Of a stretch of DNA of 64,000 bases, positions 10,731-28,243 are shown piece after piece; the stretch's first letter is position 1; each line of letters begins with the position of its first letter. The notes under the pieces were generated by a model. That model was not told where the DNA came from, searched no databases, and saw nothing but the letters and a program-made list of their open reading frames with translations. The translations under genes were made by a program, and so were the position numbers. Origin of the DNA: Neoarius graeffei (taxonomy: Eukaryota > Chordata > Actinopteri > Siluriformes > Ariidae); the NCBI RefSeq assembly GCF_027579695.1, contig NC_083592.1, positions 38,566,214 through 38,630,213 of the forward strand, in the 5' to 3' direction.

Positions 10731-10975
10731 TCTCATTATCTGTAGCTGCTCTATCCTGTTGTATACAGGGTCGCAGGCAAGCTGGAGCCTATCCCAGCTG
10801 ACTACGGGCGAAAGGCGGGGTACACCCTGGACAAGTCGCCAGGTCATCACAGGACTGACCCAGACAACCGTTCGCACCTACAGTCAATTTAGAGTCACCA
10901 GTTAACCTAACCTGCATGTCTTTGGACTGTCGGGGAAGCCGGAGGAAACCCATGCAGACATGGGGAGAACATGCA
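10731..10975 (-). mobile_element. SINE trimer, copy b (head missing)
   Basis: Second tandem copy, truncated at the same internal point as copy a. It shares a short deletion (CCGGAGCACC missing) with copy c. Confidence 0.85.
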
Positions 10976-11322
10976 ATCTCATCTCATTATCTGTAGCCAC
11001 TTTATCCTGTTCTACAGGGTCGCAGGCGAGCTGGAGCCTATCCCAGCTGACTACGGGCGAAAGGCGGGGTACACCCTGGACAAGTCGCCAGGTCATCACA
11101 GGACTGACACAGACAACCATTCGCACCTACGGTCAATTTAGAGTCACCAGTTAACCTAACCTGCATGTCTTTGGACTGTCGGGGAAACTGGAGGAAACCC
11201 ATGCAGACATGGGGAGAACGTGCAAACTCCACACAGAAAAGCCCTTGCCAGCTGCTGGACTCGAGCCCAGGACCTTCTTGCTGTGAGGCGACAGTGCTAA
11301 CCACTACACTACTGTGCTGCCC
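10976..11322 (-). mobile_element. SINE trimer, copy c (complete)
   Basis: Full-length third copy ending in the tRNA-like head (CACTACACTACTGTGCTGCC). The array a-b-c looks like tandem amplification by unequal exchange within the SINE. Confidence 0.85.
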
Positions 11323-11405
11323 AACAACACAAACATGCAATCTACAATAACTACTATGTGCATTATATCTATTGTATTATCAATAGATAGTATATTAAGC
11401 AGTAC

Positions 11406-11736
11406 ACAGGGTGGCACAGTGGTGTAGTGGCTAACACTGTCGCCTCACAGCAAGAAGGTCCTGGGTTTGAGTGAAGGCCTTTCTGTGTAGTTTGCATGTT
11501 CTTGCTGTGTCTGCATGGGTTTCCCTTACAGTCCAAAGACATTCAGATTAGACTAATCGGTGGATCTAAATTGACTGTCGGTGTGAATCGTTGTTTGCCT
11601 CTGTGTCAGCCCTGTGATGACCTGGTGACTTGTCCAGGGTGTACCCCACCTCCCACCCATAGTCAGCTGGGATCGGCTCCAGCTTGCCCGCAACTTTGTA
11701 GAACAGGATAAGCGGTTACAGATAATGGATATCTAT
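11406..11736 (+). mobile_element. tRNA-headed SINE, older copy
   Basis: Complete but diverged copy in ctsl intron 1 with part of the head/body junction lost. GCAGTAC at 11399-11405 and 11737-11743 is a probable target duplication. Confidence 0.8.
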
Positions 11737-11993
11737 GCAGTACTCTGTATAGACAATATGCAGGATCTTTATTATAATACAAGATGAGTCAGTGTACAGA
11801 GTGCAGTGAGGTGGTCCAAGCAGGAGTATATTACAGGCGGTATAAGTGGTATTCTGAGATCGTAAGACCTTGTTAGGAGAACTTAAGGTTTCTCATTGTG
11901 ACTCGTTGTGGTAGAAATGGGCTTCCAAACTGGAAATACTTTTATTTTTCTTAAAGTATTTTTTTGTTTGTTTGTTTGTTTCAGTTCTTCACC

Positions 11994-16618
<4,625 letters not shown>

Positions 16619-17128
16619 GAAACCTCCAGCAAGGCTTTTGGAAGGCCTTATCCTAATCTGTTTGAACTTCACTACCATTTAAGTGTCTTCACTGGTGCTG
16701 TCACTTGCAGCATCGGTGCAGTAAAACTAGTTAATTATGAGAAAGGGAAAGTATTCTAACCAAATTGGGTTCGTTTGTGTGACTGAATGCCTATAGAACA
16801 CAAATGTAGGCTTCTGGTTTTACATGGAACACTGTTTTTAGACATTTTAAGTAGGTTTGCTTTTACTTTATGTAAATATGTTGGTGTTTCTTGCTGAAAT
16901 GTAAATGCATTTCTTTTTTTTTTCCCTAGTTTTATGATCACTTGAACCAATCCTGTGAAAGTGCAACATGTGCAATAGACCTTATCCCGTTTTATTTACA
17001 TCCTGTGATCTTTGCACATTTCAGTTCAGTTTCCTGTAATTGGGAAGATTTTCATGCAATTAAACATCATACTGGTACTAATTTCATGGCTGATGGGTTT
17101 TGTTTTAATAAATACTGTCTTGGTTAAT
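16619..17128 (+). other. ctsl: ctsl 3'UTR
   Basis: About 500 bases ending shortly after AATAAA at 17107-17112. A T-rich, GTCTTGG-containing stretch follows. No repeat element inside. Confidence 0.7.
17107..17112 (+). promoter_or_regulatory. ctsl: poly(A) signal of ctsl
   Basis: Canonical AATAAA about 490 bases after the stop codon. Confidence 0.7.
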
Positions 17129-17399
17129 TTAAACCAAGAAATTAGGGAAGGCAAGTATGCTGTATCTAAGAGGAGAAACATGACCCTGCAATGAAAAAAA
17201 AAAAATGGGACTGTTAAAGTTTGGTGTTAGCATTTTATTTTTTTTTTCTCTCTACTTCTCTTGCTCCCTAGAGGTTCCTGTTATTCGTCCACATTCAGTA
17301 TCTCCATAACTGAACTTCAAGAATATGAAGTATCAACCTACAGTACAAAAATTTACCCACTTGCTCATTCATAGGTTTTTCTGTATTTTGACTGTTCTG

Positions 17400-17725
17400 C
17401 AGCGGCACGGTGGTGTAGGGTTCTGGGTTCAAGCCCAGCAGCCACCAAGGGCCTCTTTGTGTGGAGTTTGCATGTTCTCCCCAGGTCTGCATGGGTTTCC
17501 TCCGGGTGCTCCAGTTTCCCCCCACAGTCTAAAGACATGCTCATTAGGACAATTGGTGGCTCCAAATTGACCGACTGTAGGTGTGAATGGTTGTTTTTGT
17601 CTTGACGTCTCAGCCCTGTGATAATCTGGCAACTTGTCTGGGTGTACCCTGCCTTTCACCCATAGGCTCCAGGTTGCCTGCAACCCTGTAGGACAGGATA
17701 AGCAGCTACAGATAATGGATGGCTG
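17400..17725 (+). mobile_element. tRNA-headed SINE with internal head deletion
   Basis: Head lacks part of the A-box to B-box spacer. Perfect target duplication GACTGTTCTG at 17390-17399 and 17726-17735. GGAT-type tail. Confidence 0.85.
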
Positions 17726-17739
17726 GACTGTTCTGTATT

Positions 17740-18248
17740 GTAGAACAATAGTGAAGGTTCCAAAACTAAGAAATGGAGTTGTGATTTAGTGTTACAAAAT
17801 GGCCTTCAAATGTTAAACTGTGGCTACTTTGAAATATTTATCTTGACAGCTTCAGTCACTATCTTTTAAGCACCTTCATGGGTTAGTCACCTGGAATGTT
17901 GTTCAGTCTTGTCAATTAATGCATTTGAGACCAAACAGTAAATAAATCAGTAAATTGCCTTATTTGACAACTGTAATCCATATGTCAAGAAACAAAGGTC
18001 CATTAAGATATTTGGTGGTTTTTTTTTTTTTTTTCTCCTCTTCCCCAAATTAAAAATAAAGAACCCATTGGATTGGGTGTGTCCAAATTTGACTGGTAGT
18101 GTAGGTTACTTCAATAACTCACTTATACCTATGGAGTGACAAGATTTACTTGGGGGGGAATGACTGTATATGTGAACCTAAAGTGTTTACGGTCTTGGTT
18201 AGTGATTGTGTAAGAAATAATATTGTAGTGTACATCATATCTGTGTAA
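17740..18248. other. intergenic, no gene seen
   Basis: AT-rich spacer between the ctsl 3' end and the palindromic element. I recognise nothing functional in it. Confidence 0.5.
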
Positions 18249-19569
18249 CAGGCTATAGTATACCCCCAGTCCGGACTTTACCTGGGGTTAAAGCAGCCTA
18301 AGCTAGATTATACCCCGGGTATGTTATCAGGCCAATTTATACTCTGGGGTATATTATGGCCTAGGCCAAATTATACCCCCATTTAATATTTGTGACTGGT
18401 ACTGTATGTTATTTGTGATATCGGTAGTGTTGAGCAATACACAAGAATTACTTAATTTTTCAACATTTTATTGAGAATTCAGTTTTGTCAGGTAAGTTAA
18501 GTGAGAAAGCTAACTGACCTAAAATTTAAAACTCAACACACACACTTTTATTACTTCAACCAGAAAAACTTTAATCATTAAAAATATTAAACTTCCACAA
18601 AGATTACTGCCACACTTCTCAGTAGTGTTTACACATTAAAATAAAAGCACATATCCAAAACGTAATGCAATTATACTCAGCTACAGTTGAACTTTTAACT
18701 GTCATGTATCAATGAGTTAGATCTTATATCAGTAGAATTACAATATTTTGGGTAAAAGGTTTCTAAGTGTGTGTGTGTACAGTTTGGAAGGCCTGCTTAA
18801 CATGTTTTCCCGCTTCAACATCTCTGTATTGGTAACACATTTTAGCACACACGTACACACACTGACACAAAGGAGAAGACCTTTCAACCAGACTGAATAT
18901 AAATACAGAATGCCATATGATCTGTTAAATGATCGAGTCCACTGATATAAATGAAAGGGTAGATCAGAATCAATGCATCAACAAACAGTGTGAAACAGAT
19001 TATTTGTTTAAAAAATACTTAGATGTATACTAAAGAGGATTACATTATGAAATGAAAAGTAAGGCCGCCTGCTATGGTCACTTTTAAGTAAACCCATCAC
19101 TACATCGGCAGTGCGTCTCCCTCCACACACGCTACATACATGCATGAACTATCTTAGCCTTATTACTTAGTTACAGTGCTAGCATTGTGTTAAACAGTCG
19201 AGTCCACTGAAAAATGTGCAAGGAAGCTCAAGATGTTATGTAAACATATTCCTTATATTGATTTCACGGATATCTATCTTCACCAATAGGATTTAACGTT
19301 GGCATCTCACTAGCTACGGCAGACTTTCCTAACTGTAATTTACAAAGATTTCAGTTTACAAATGATGTGTGCACAAAATGAGAAAAACTTTAATCACTTG
19401 GAAACAGGGACCCGTTCGGTTCCCTCCAGGTTATAAAGTGAGTATATATACTGTGTAAATACAATCAAATCCTCTTTACACAGAGGGGTATATTCTGGCC
19501 TGGTATAGTCTGGCCTAGGCTATTTTACACCTTGGGTATAGTTTGGCCTAGGACAGTTTATCCCCCGGG

Positions 19570-21553
19570 CAGGGCAGGAATTTCACGAGGGCCACTGCCC
19601 TCGTGCCCTCTCAATTTGGCCTTGCGCCCTTGGAAAAAAATATCTGCCGTAAGGCCACAGTGGCCTTGATGCCCTGCGGTTTTGCGGTTTTGTAGTCTGC
19701 CTCGTGACTGCCAACAGGCTTTAACATCACCTGCGTCTACTGAGAAAAAAATACGTCTTTTGATGACATTCTGGATTCTTATTGGGCAACTCATCAGTGG
19801 TGGATCGGACTCGAGCCTGGCATGAACCGCTCCGACGTGCTATAATGACACCAATCTATCACCAGCCAACCAGGAGACTTAATCAAACGCATCCCCCGCC
19901 CACTTGTGTCCATGTCTGAGACGTTGAATTTTCACAGAAGGAGGGAAGAAGTTGACTGAGGTAAGACTGTGTGATAAATTAACGAACGAATAAGATAGGA
20001 ATTTCAACATATAGGGCTTAAGTTTGTTACCGTTAAATAAGCATTGCTTGTACAGTAACGTTATGTCGTTACAACGTTGACCCACTTTTAACGTGCTGAG
20101 CAGGGGTGCAGATCTGATGTCAGGATTGGGGGGGGGGGACACAAAAGTGATTTTTTTTTGCCCGTATACAACTTATACCATGCAAACATAAAACACAACT
20201 TTGTAGAGGCTCGCCACATCATTCAAAAAGTACTGCACAGGGAATCATTTGTCTGAAAATACATTTGTTTGTACAATTTTGAATAATTTAGGGGATTTTT
20301 ATTGGAGGGGCACAATTCATGTTTTTCAGAAATTGGGGAGGTCATGTCCCCCCCGGGATCTGCACCCATGGTGCCGAGTACCGACTGTAGCCGGTAACAA
20401 ATGCTAATTAGCTTGCTGTCGGGGGCAGCACGGTGGTGTAGTGGTTAGCGCTGTCGCCTCACAGCAAGAAGGTCCGGGTTCGAGCCCCGTGGCCGGCGAG
20501 GGCCTTTCTGTGCGGAGTTTGCATGTTCTCCCCGTGTCCACGTGGGTTTCCTCCGGGTGCTCCGGTTTCCCCCACAGTCCAAAGACATGCAGGTTAGGTT
20601 AACTGGTGACTCTAAATTGACCGTAGGTGTGAATGTGAGTGTGAATGGTTGTCTGTGTCTGTGTGTCAGCCCTGTGATGACCTGGCGACTTGTCCAGGGT
20701 GTACCCCGCCTTTCGCCCGTAGTCAGCTGGGATAGGCTCCAGCTTGCCTGCGACCCTGTAGAACAGGATAAAGCGGCTAGAGATAATGAGAGAGAGAGAG
20801 CTTGCTGTCAAGTTTTTCCTTTGTCGAGCTTTAAGCATAAGGTCATGGATGTTAGTACTGCTTGTTCCTGCCGTAATATGATACGTGATATGTGCTGTTG
20901 TCTGTTCACAGCCATTTTTTAAATCTATGCAGTTAGCATTGTTTTGTTACTAGTATTGTACCGTATGTTTCTTTTTGCTGTTTAACGGAAGTGCAACTGC
21001 TGCCATCTTGACGAGATCACCATCGCAAGAGATTTTATCTCATTCTTTCTGGCGTCATTACAACATTAACATTTACTTTTATTCATTTTCATATACATTC
21101 TAGTATATGTTCCATTTACAGTCAAACATTTTGATGTACTCCAGGCTCAATTTTGATTAATCAAAAATCTGCGTAGTAGTACAGTCTGAAGATGCTCTTG
21201 CACATTCGGTGTCAACTGAACAAAAATTATGGGAGGATATAGGTTTAATAAGTTTTACAATTTTTGAAGTGAGTGATGGATTGATAAGTTTAGATGTGTT
21301 CAATATTTTCTTATCTTCAGATATAATAGTGTAGGAGATTTTTCTTTACCTGCTTGATAGTTTCGACTGAGACTCCACTCTTCCTCAGAAGAGTCATTAG
21401 TCCTTAAATTAAATTCATTATAGACGTGAACTTAAAATCATTGTTTTATTTTATGGCCTTGGTGCCCTGGCTTTTGGCCTTCATGCCCTCTAAAAATTGA
21501 CAGCACAAAAGGCCAAGTAGCCTTGCCCCTAAAATGACGAAATTCCAGGCCTG
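19570..21553. mobile_element. hAT-like non-autonomous element
   Basis: Starts CAGGGCAGGAATTTC and ends with the inverse of CAGGCCTGGAATTTC. It is flanked by the 8-bp duplication CCCCCGGG (19562-19569 and 21554-21561). An 8-bp duplication and CAGG-type ends fit hAT. Subterminal GGCCTTG..GCCCT motifs repeat inside both ends. About 1.6 kb without the SINE; no transposase recognised. Confidence 0.75.
20421..20798 (+). mobile_element. tRNA-headed SINE inside hAT-like element
   Basis: Full-length, young-looking copy. Perfect target duplication AGCTTGCTGTC at 20410-20420 and 20799-20809. Tail (GA)n after GATAATGA. Confidence 0.93.
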
Positions 21554-21712
21554 CCCCCGGGGTATACTCTGGCCTGGGCCAAACTATACCCGGGTTTAAT
21601 CTGGGCAGGGGTTAATTTGGCCTGCTACATCTGTATTATTTTAACATGCAGCATATGCTACATTACAGTGTAGACAGCACCTATTACAGAATCAAAGTAT
21701 TAGGGGTGCCAT

Positions 21713-22105
21713 CTCATCTCATCTCATCTCATCTCATCTCATTATCTCTAGCCGCTTTATCCTGTTCTACAGGGTCGCAGGCAAGCTGGAGCCTATCCCA
21801 GCTGACCACGGGCGAAAGGCGGGGTACATCCTGGACAAGTCGCCAGGTCATCACAGGACTGACACATAAACACAGACAACCATTCACACTCACATTCACA
21901 CCTACGGTCAATTTAGAGTCACCAGTTAATCTAACCTGCATGTCTTTGGACTGTGGGGGAAACTGGAGCACCCGGAGGAAACCCACGCGGACACGGGGAG
22001 AACATGCAAACTCCGCACAGAAAGGCCCTCGCCAGCCACGGGGCTCGAACCCGGACCTTCTTGCTGTGAGGCGACAGCGCTAACCACTACACCACCATGC
22101 CGCCC
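21713..22105 (-). mobile_element. tRNA-headed SINE, young
   Basis: Full-length. Perfect target duplication TAGGGGTGCCAT at 21701-21712 and 22106-22117, and a long (TCTCA)n tail. Confidence 0.93.
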
Positions 22106-22322
22106 TAGGGGTGCCATGACTGGATAAAATAGTTGAGGATCCAGAAAGAGGAGAGTTAGCAAACAGCCTCGTGATAAGCTTCATATGTGAAACAAACACG
22201 ACCAACCACAAGATTCTCGAGAACCAAGGCAAGGAGAGGAACACTGCCTGGGGCAGTACTCTGGAAACGAAAAGGAAATGATTGAGTTGCATGACTGAAC
22301 ATGATGAATAAGGTTCAACACG

Positions 22323-22328
22323 TTTATT
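22323..22328 (-). promoter_or_regulatory. fbp2: poly(A) signal of fbp2
   Basis: TTTATT on the + strand (AATAAA on the - strand), about 255 bases past the fbp2 stop. Predicted cleavage is near 22300-22310, so the 3'UTR is about 275 bases. Confidence 0.6.
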
Positions 22329-22583
22329 CAAAGACGACTACAGTCAAACACTTAAAAAAAATGCGATGTAGACTCTGGATGTTACAGTACAATTAATGAA
22401 ATGTCACTAATACCAGCACTAACATAAAAACCATGTTTTTGAGATTATTAGAGCAAAGCGTTTTTTAATCCACAAATTAAGACGTGTGAGGAGATTCATA
22501 ATTTACTGGCAGGATCAGAATTAAACATAGCTAAACTGCTGATTAGACAGCCGTGAACAGATCAGATATCTATCGGAAGAACT

Positions 22584-22772
22584 CTATTTCTGATATTTTT
22601 TAACAAAGGACAGGTATTCCTCCACATCATCTGGAGACCCCACTACGAAAGGAACCCTCTGATGCACAGCCTCAGGCTTCACATCCAGGACTCGCTGTGT
22701 GCCTGTGGTGGCCATTCCTCCAGCCTGCTCCACTAGGAAGGCGATGGGGTTACACTCGTACAGGAGCCGCAG
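22584..22772 (-). CDS. fbp2: fbp2 exon 7
   Basis: Residues 277-338 and [23 protein letters not shown] with the metal-binding Glu, [10 protein letters not shown], and the end VKKYQK. Acceptor GTGTAG. Confidence 0.94.
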   Translation of the reverse strand: MRLLYECNPIAFLVEQAGGMATTGTQRVLDVKPEAVHQRVPFVVGSPDDVEEYLSFVKKYQK

Positions 22773-25700
22773 CTACACGGGGACGGGGAGATGGAGAAGA
22801 TGTGCAATGTTTAATTACATGTTCACTTCAGATTTAATACCCATCTGTAAACTTTATTTCATTTCCTTCAAAAGTACACACTAAGTTTACTGACCTAAGC
22901 TTTAAGTAGCTTTCTAATATAGTGTGATTTTTACATGATAACTCATCTCTGATTGAGACTAAATTCATGTTTAGTATTAATTCAGTGAGCATTCAGCATA
23001 ATTTTGATGTCTGATATGTAGATTAGAAGAACAGTCCAAATTAACTAATAGTAGTGATGGTCAAAATGATTATTGCATTGACAGGTTGTTCTAAGTTGAA
23101 GGTATCATACATAAACTGACATTTATACCTACCTATGATGCATACAAGCAAGTTTACGAGCAGCTAATTTGCTTGCTAGCTTTTATTAGAATGGCAGAAG
23201 GATGTTTGAGCATTTGACGCATATCATGTTCATAATCCAATATTCCTGGCACTAATAACATGTTAAACAATGTATTATTCTACAACTCCTTTTTTTTTTT
23301 TTTGGAAACGGGGTTGTACATAGATATGATGTTTGATTTAAATGTTTGCGTTCAGTCTGGAAACGACTTTTCTTTGAGGCTAGTAACAATGACGGCAGTT
23401 TCAGCCAAACAAAGTTTCAGAACTGTTTTTCTGTCAGGCTGAAATGGATCTCACAACCTTTTCGACAATGCAGCTGCCATACAATCCCTACGTTGATGTT
23501 TTTCATGGATTTCTTTTCTTGAGACCCTATTTTTGTAACCAAGTTGGTTCTTAAACCCTAGCAATGCCACAGAATCTCAAATTAACTGCACATTTTATTT
23601 TATTTTTTTAGTTCTCTTTCTGATGAAAGTTTAATGTTCCTGGTTTACTCACAACATGATACTAGAAACGACTGCCTGTACCTGTTGACCGATCTGGGTC
23701 ACAGATAAAAGGCAGATCACACCAATCCTATAGTGTTTATTTCGGCCACTACTCGTTGATTTATTATGAAACACATCAGCTAAAATGAGATCTCATCTAT
23801 CCACAGAATGGTCACAGGACTAATTCTATCTGAAATTCAGCATTCAACAGAAACCTTTCACAAAGGTTGCTTTAATCTATCTGTACAGATAATGACGAAG
23901 TACAGTCTGCTCTGAATGTACAGACAGCAAGGTCTTTTTTTTCCGATACAACTGAACAAATTTTAGTTTGAGATCAAAAGATGAAAGACAATAGATCAGA
24001 ATTTCAGCTTTCGTTTCCTGATGCTTACATGTAGATGCGTTAAACAACTTCAAATATTGCACCTTTGTTGGAAGAATTTTTAGGTGACCAAAAGTATAGG
24101 AACAGACAGTCAAAGTAAATTATAGTAAATAACACTTCATGTTTGGTTGCATATCCATTCCTTGCAATAATTGCATCAAGTGGGTAACTCAATGTACGTT
24201 TCCGCTGTCAAAGTTTTCTTTAAAAGGTGGATTGCGATACCTTCACCCCTGCCCTGCGGAGGTTGTTTGTTTTGGGGGGGTTCTTCACAGCTTTCACAAT
24301 GTTTCTGTCATCAACTGCTTTTTTTTTTTCTTGGCTGAACTGTTCGATGTCTAGTTGTTAATACACCAGTGGTTTCTTTTTTCAGGACATTTCAAATTGT
24401 TGTATTGGCTATACCCAATGCTTGTGCAATGGCTCAGACTTGTCCTCTTTTCTCAGTTTCAAAACAGCTTGCTGTTCTCCCATAAACAGCTCTCTGGTCT
24501 TGATGTTAGTTTATCCTTTTTGAAAAATAAATGCAGCGTAGGTGAAACCTAGGGCTCAAACCAAGAGTAGACATTCAGAGTTATTAATTGTTCAAACAAT
24601 CGGTCTAACAGGGTACACCTGGGCAGTAAGAAACACCTGTCAGGCAAATGTTCCAGTATTTTTGATCACTTGACAAATGGGTGGATTCAAACATCATGGG
24701 TTCTGATCTATTATTTCATATTTATCTTTTAATTTCAAACCCAAATGTATTTAAAAAAAAGAGGAAGAAGAAAGATTTGGCCTTGCTGTTCCAATACTTT
24801 TGGGGAGACTGTGTACAAACTTTGAACCTTGTCAAAGTTACATTTGTACAGTGCAACATACAATTCTACACATAGCCAAAGGCTAACCTGCAATGATGAT
24901 GCACAATAATAACGAGACCGTCAATGACGGCGTAGCTTTCCGGGCCCGTCTAGTCCAGAAGGAACGATCTAAAGTGGGCCACCTTACGCAATATGTTGCA
25001 AGCTATATATAGAAGCTATGTACACCCTAGGAAGACCTACCTATTTACCAGAAAGAATCCAAAACAGCGAGGAATTAACTAAGAAAAAGCGATTTTTGTT
25101 GAACTGCTCATTAAGGCTTAATTAGTCCATAACTTCATTAATAATTGTCATTAAGCAAATCTGGGTAGAAGTTATACGCACCCTAGATACCCCTACCTTC
25201 ATGCCGGAAAGAATCAAAATCGGTGAAGAACTGAGGGAGAAGAAGCGATTTATGTGGAAACTGCTCATTAGGGCTTAATTACTCCATATCTTCATTATTA
25301 ATTGCAATGATGTAAATTTGGGTCAAAGCCATATACTGTACACCCCAGGCAGACCTACCTTCCTGCCAAAAAAAATAAAAATCAGTGAACAATTGAGGGA
25401 GAAGAAGCAATTTTTATGAAATGTGGACGACGACAGACAGACGACAGACAACATATGATGACATAAGCTCATTGCCTGTCGGCTGGATGAGCTGATAATG
25501 AATGTGAATACAATGAAAATGGTGGACATGAAATTCCCAGATTGGGGCGGGAGCGGTGGACGTGTCATTTTCTTTTTTTAAATAATGCTTATGTGAAGCA
25601 ACGTATTGCAAGAAAGTTGAAGGAATTGGAAAGGTATTAAGCTATTACTCTTCTGTTTTAGACCCCCAAAGATATGTGGGAATTGTGAACCAGGTAATAA

Positions 25701-28181
25701 TTCAGGTTTGATCAGTATTACCTAAATAGCAGAGGATTCTGGAGCCATATTCTAGGGTTAATGGGCGAGAAATTAACCTAAGGCAAACGATGCTTGCATG
25801 ACATTTCGATTTTGGGTTGAAATTGATCCAAGCTGTAAGCTTGACTCTGAAATATTGTCTTACCATGACAAAGTTGTAGTTCTGGCAAACTGATTAAAAT
25901 TGAGTTAATCACTATCATCCCACTGCAATACGTTGGCCAGATGAAGCAGGAAGTGTGGACCAGCATTGGGCCAGCCCTCTTTTCAATCAGGGTAGCTTTA
26001 CTAAAACTTCCAGTATCTACTGAACCTTGGACCAGACAGTGGCGCAAATTACCAGCTGACATTCTGTTTTTTGCTTGGTTTGTAATTTAAATTGGCATCT
26101 ATCCCAGGTGGCACAACATGGCCCTTTCTGCAAACTGTACAGAATGCAGAAACATTAGCACATCCTGTTTCTGTTCTTAGTATGTGACCTTTAGATGCTT
26201 CACTTGTTTCAGCACAGAAACACGAATGCACTCTTTGGCTTTACCTCACAAGTGTTGTAAATCAGTTGCCCTGCTAAACAACACACCTTTCCTTTGGGGC
26301 TCTTCTCATTGGCAGGGTACAAGAAGATGCCGCCATAAGCAATGGTACGATGTACATCTGAAACCATGGAGCCCACGTATCTAGCACCATATGGAGCACT
26401 GCCATCCTGCAAGACATGAACACAAGATATTTGCAACATTTATTGTCCATATTGTCTCAGAGCATCTCAGTTTTAATGCAATATAACCCTTAGTCATAGT
26501 AGCGCATGTCAGGGCTGCAACATATTACTACACCCAGGATGGTAAGCATTTTCAAGATGACAATTCATGAATTTGCAGACTTCACGTGATTTGTGTCATC
26601 TGCAAGCCAGTGGTACAGTGTGTAAAACCACTAAACATGCACACAAAGGTTTCATTTCTGCACAGGCTTTGGATGAGGAAGTGAAATGCAGCTATTCCCG
26701 TATAAGACAACCCAATGACAGTTGTTTGGTACATTAAAGTATCTGTTTTAAATATCACATTTTCTAGGATGATATGAAAAGTCATCTATGATTGCAACGT
26801 TAAATTATATGGTTCATCATAAATGTTATGTTTAGAGCCGATGTTGGCCTTTTGTTCATCAAAAGGATGTAGCTGACTTTGTAGCATGTTTCAAGTACAT
26901 TAAGGATGTTCTAAAATTAATTTTGTGAATCATTTACTTTCAGTTTATAAATTAGTCAGCATGGTTGTGCTTTGAATGTAACCCTTCATTCCGGTAATCT
27001 TCAGGAAATTTGGAAGATGCAACTTCCCACTGGACATGTGATCTGAGGAATGTTCAAATAAATTTACTGACATTAATGCACAAATATTAATTTTGAAATA
27101 TTTTCATGATTATATGTTAAGGTAAAGTGTATTTATCATTTAAATACAGATTTTATAGGGTTAATCAGGGTGGCACGGTGGTGTAGTTGTTAGCGCTGTC
27201 ACCTCACAGCAAGAAGGTCCGGATTCGAGCCCCGTGGCTGGCGAGGGCCTTTCTGTGCGGAGTTTGCATGTTCTCCCCGTGTCCACGTGGGTTTCCTCTG
27301 GGTGCTCCGGTTTCCCCCACAGTCCAAAGACATGCAGGTTAGGTTAACTGGTGACTCTAAATTGACCGTAGGTGTGAATGGTTGTCTGTGTCTATGTGTC
27401 AGCCCTGCGATGACCTGGCGACTTGTCCAGGGTGTACCCCGCCTTTCGCCCGTAGTCAGCTGGGATAGGCTCCAGCTTGCCTGCAACCCTGTAGAACAGG
27501 ATAAAGCAGCCACAGATAATGAGATGAGATGATAGGGTTAATCAGCGGTGGTGTAAACTGAGTATTAGTATCAGGCAGTTAGACAAAGTTTGTTTTGAAA
27601 TCTAATAAGGATTTTGAATGAGATTTATAATTGAATTATAACAAGAGCACTTGGTAGAGTGTATACCTAAACCAAGCCACATATTATCAACATAAAAAAT
27701 CAGATCGCTTGAACCTAGGATAATACTAAAGCTGTACACCAAATTTCATCAAAATCTGTTCACTACTTTTTGAGATACGTTGGGAACAGACAAAAAAATA
27801 ATCCTGGATTCACATACATATTTGGATTTTTCTCAAAATCTAATCAATTGTTCCTTGGCCTGTGGCTCACCGTTCATCAAAATTTCATCAAAATACGTTC
27901 ACGACTTTTTGAGTTATATTGAGAACAGACAAAAAATAATCCTGGAGGCAAAAACATAACCTCCAACAAAGTTGGCGGAGGTAAATATTATTGAATTAAA
28001 TGCCTGTGAACACTGGAACACTGCTAATCTTAGTCATGGAAATGCAGGGTGTAAAAAATGCTGAGCAGCCTGATCAGTTTCTAGTAATACAGATAGGCGT
28101 AGGAGAATCTCAGACAAACTCCAAACACGATCAAAGTTCAGACTGGAAGTCAACATTTGAAATCTTTGTTTTCAACAGAGT

Positions 28182-28243
<62 letters not shown>

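Larger units (their letters stand above)
18249..21624. mobile_element. composite element with iterated palindromic ends
   Basis: Left edge CAGGCTATAGTATACCCC, right edge (reversed) CAGGCCAAATTAACCCC. Several copies of a ~30-base module (GGCCTAGGCCAAA with TATACCCC/GGGGTATA) lie inverted at the two ends (18249-18382 and 19483-19562 plus 21556-21624). The core 18390-19480 has no transposase frame. No clear target duplication was found, so the edges are provisional. A hAT-like element is inserted in the right-hand module array. Confidence 0.55.
22773..26286 (-). other. fbp2: fbp2 intron 6
   Basis: Contains a Tc1/mariner-type relic (23903-24813) and a three-unit repeat (about 24975-25425). The remaining AT-rich sequence shows nothing I recognise. 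Confidence 0.6.

Noticed and set aside
20542-20922. Repeated 60-170 residue open frames such as [20 protein letters not shown] on many SINE copies and both strands
   Set aside because: They are passive translations of the SINE body, recur only with the SINE, and end wherever the flank gives a stop. No protein function.
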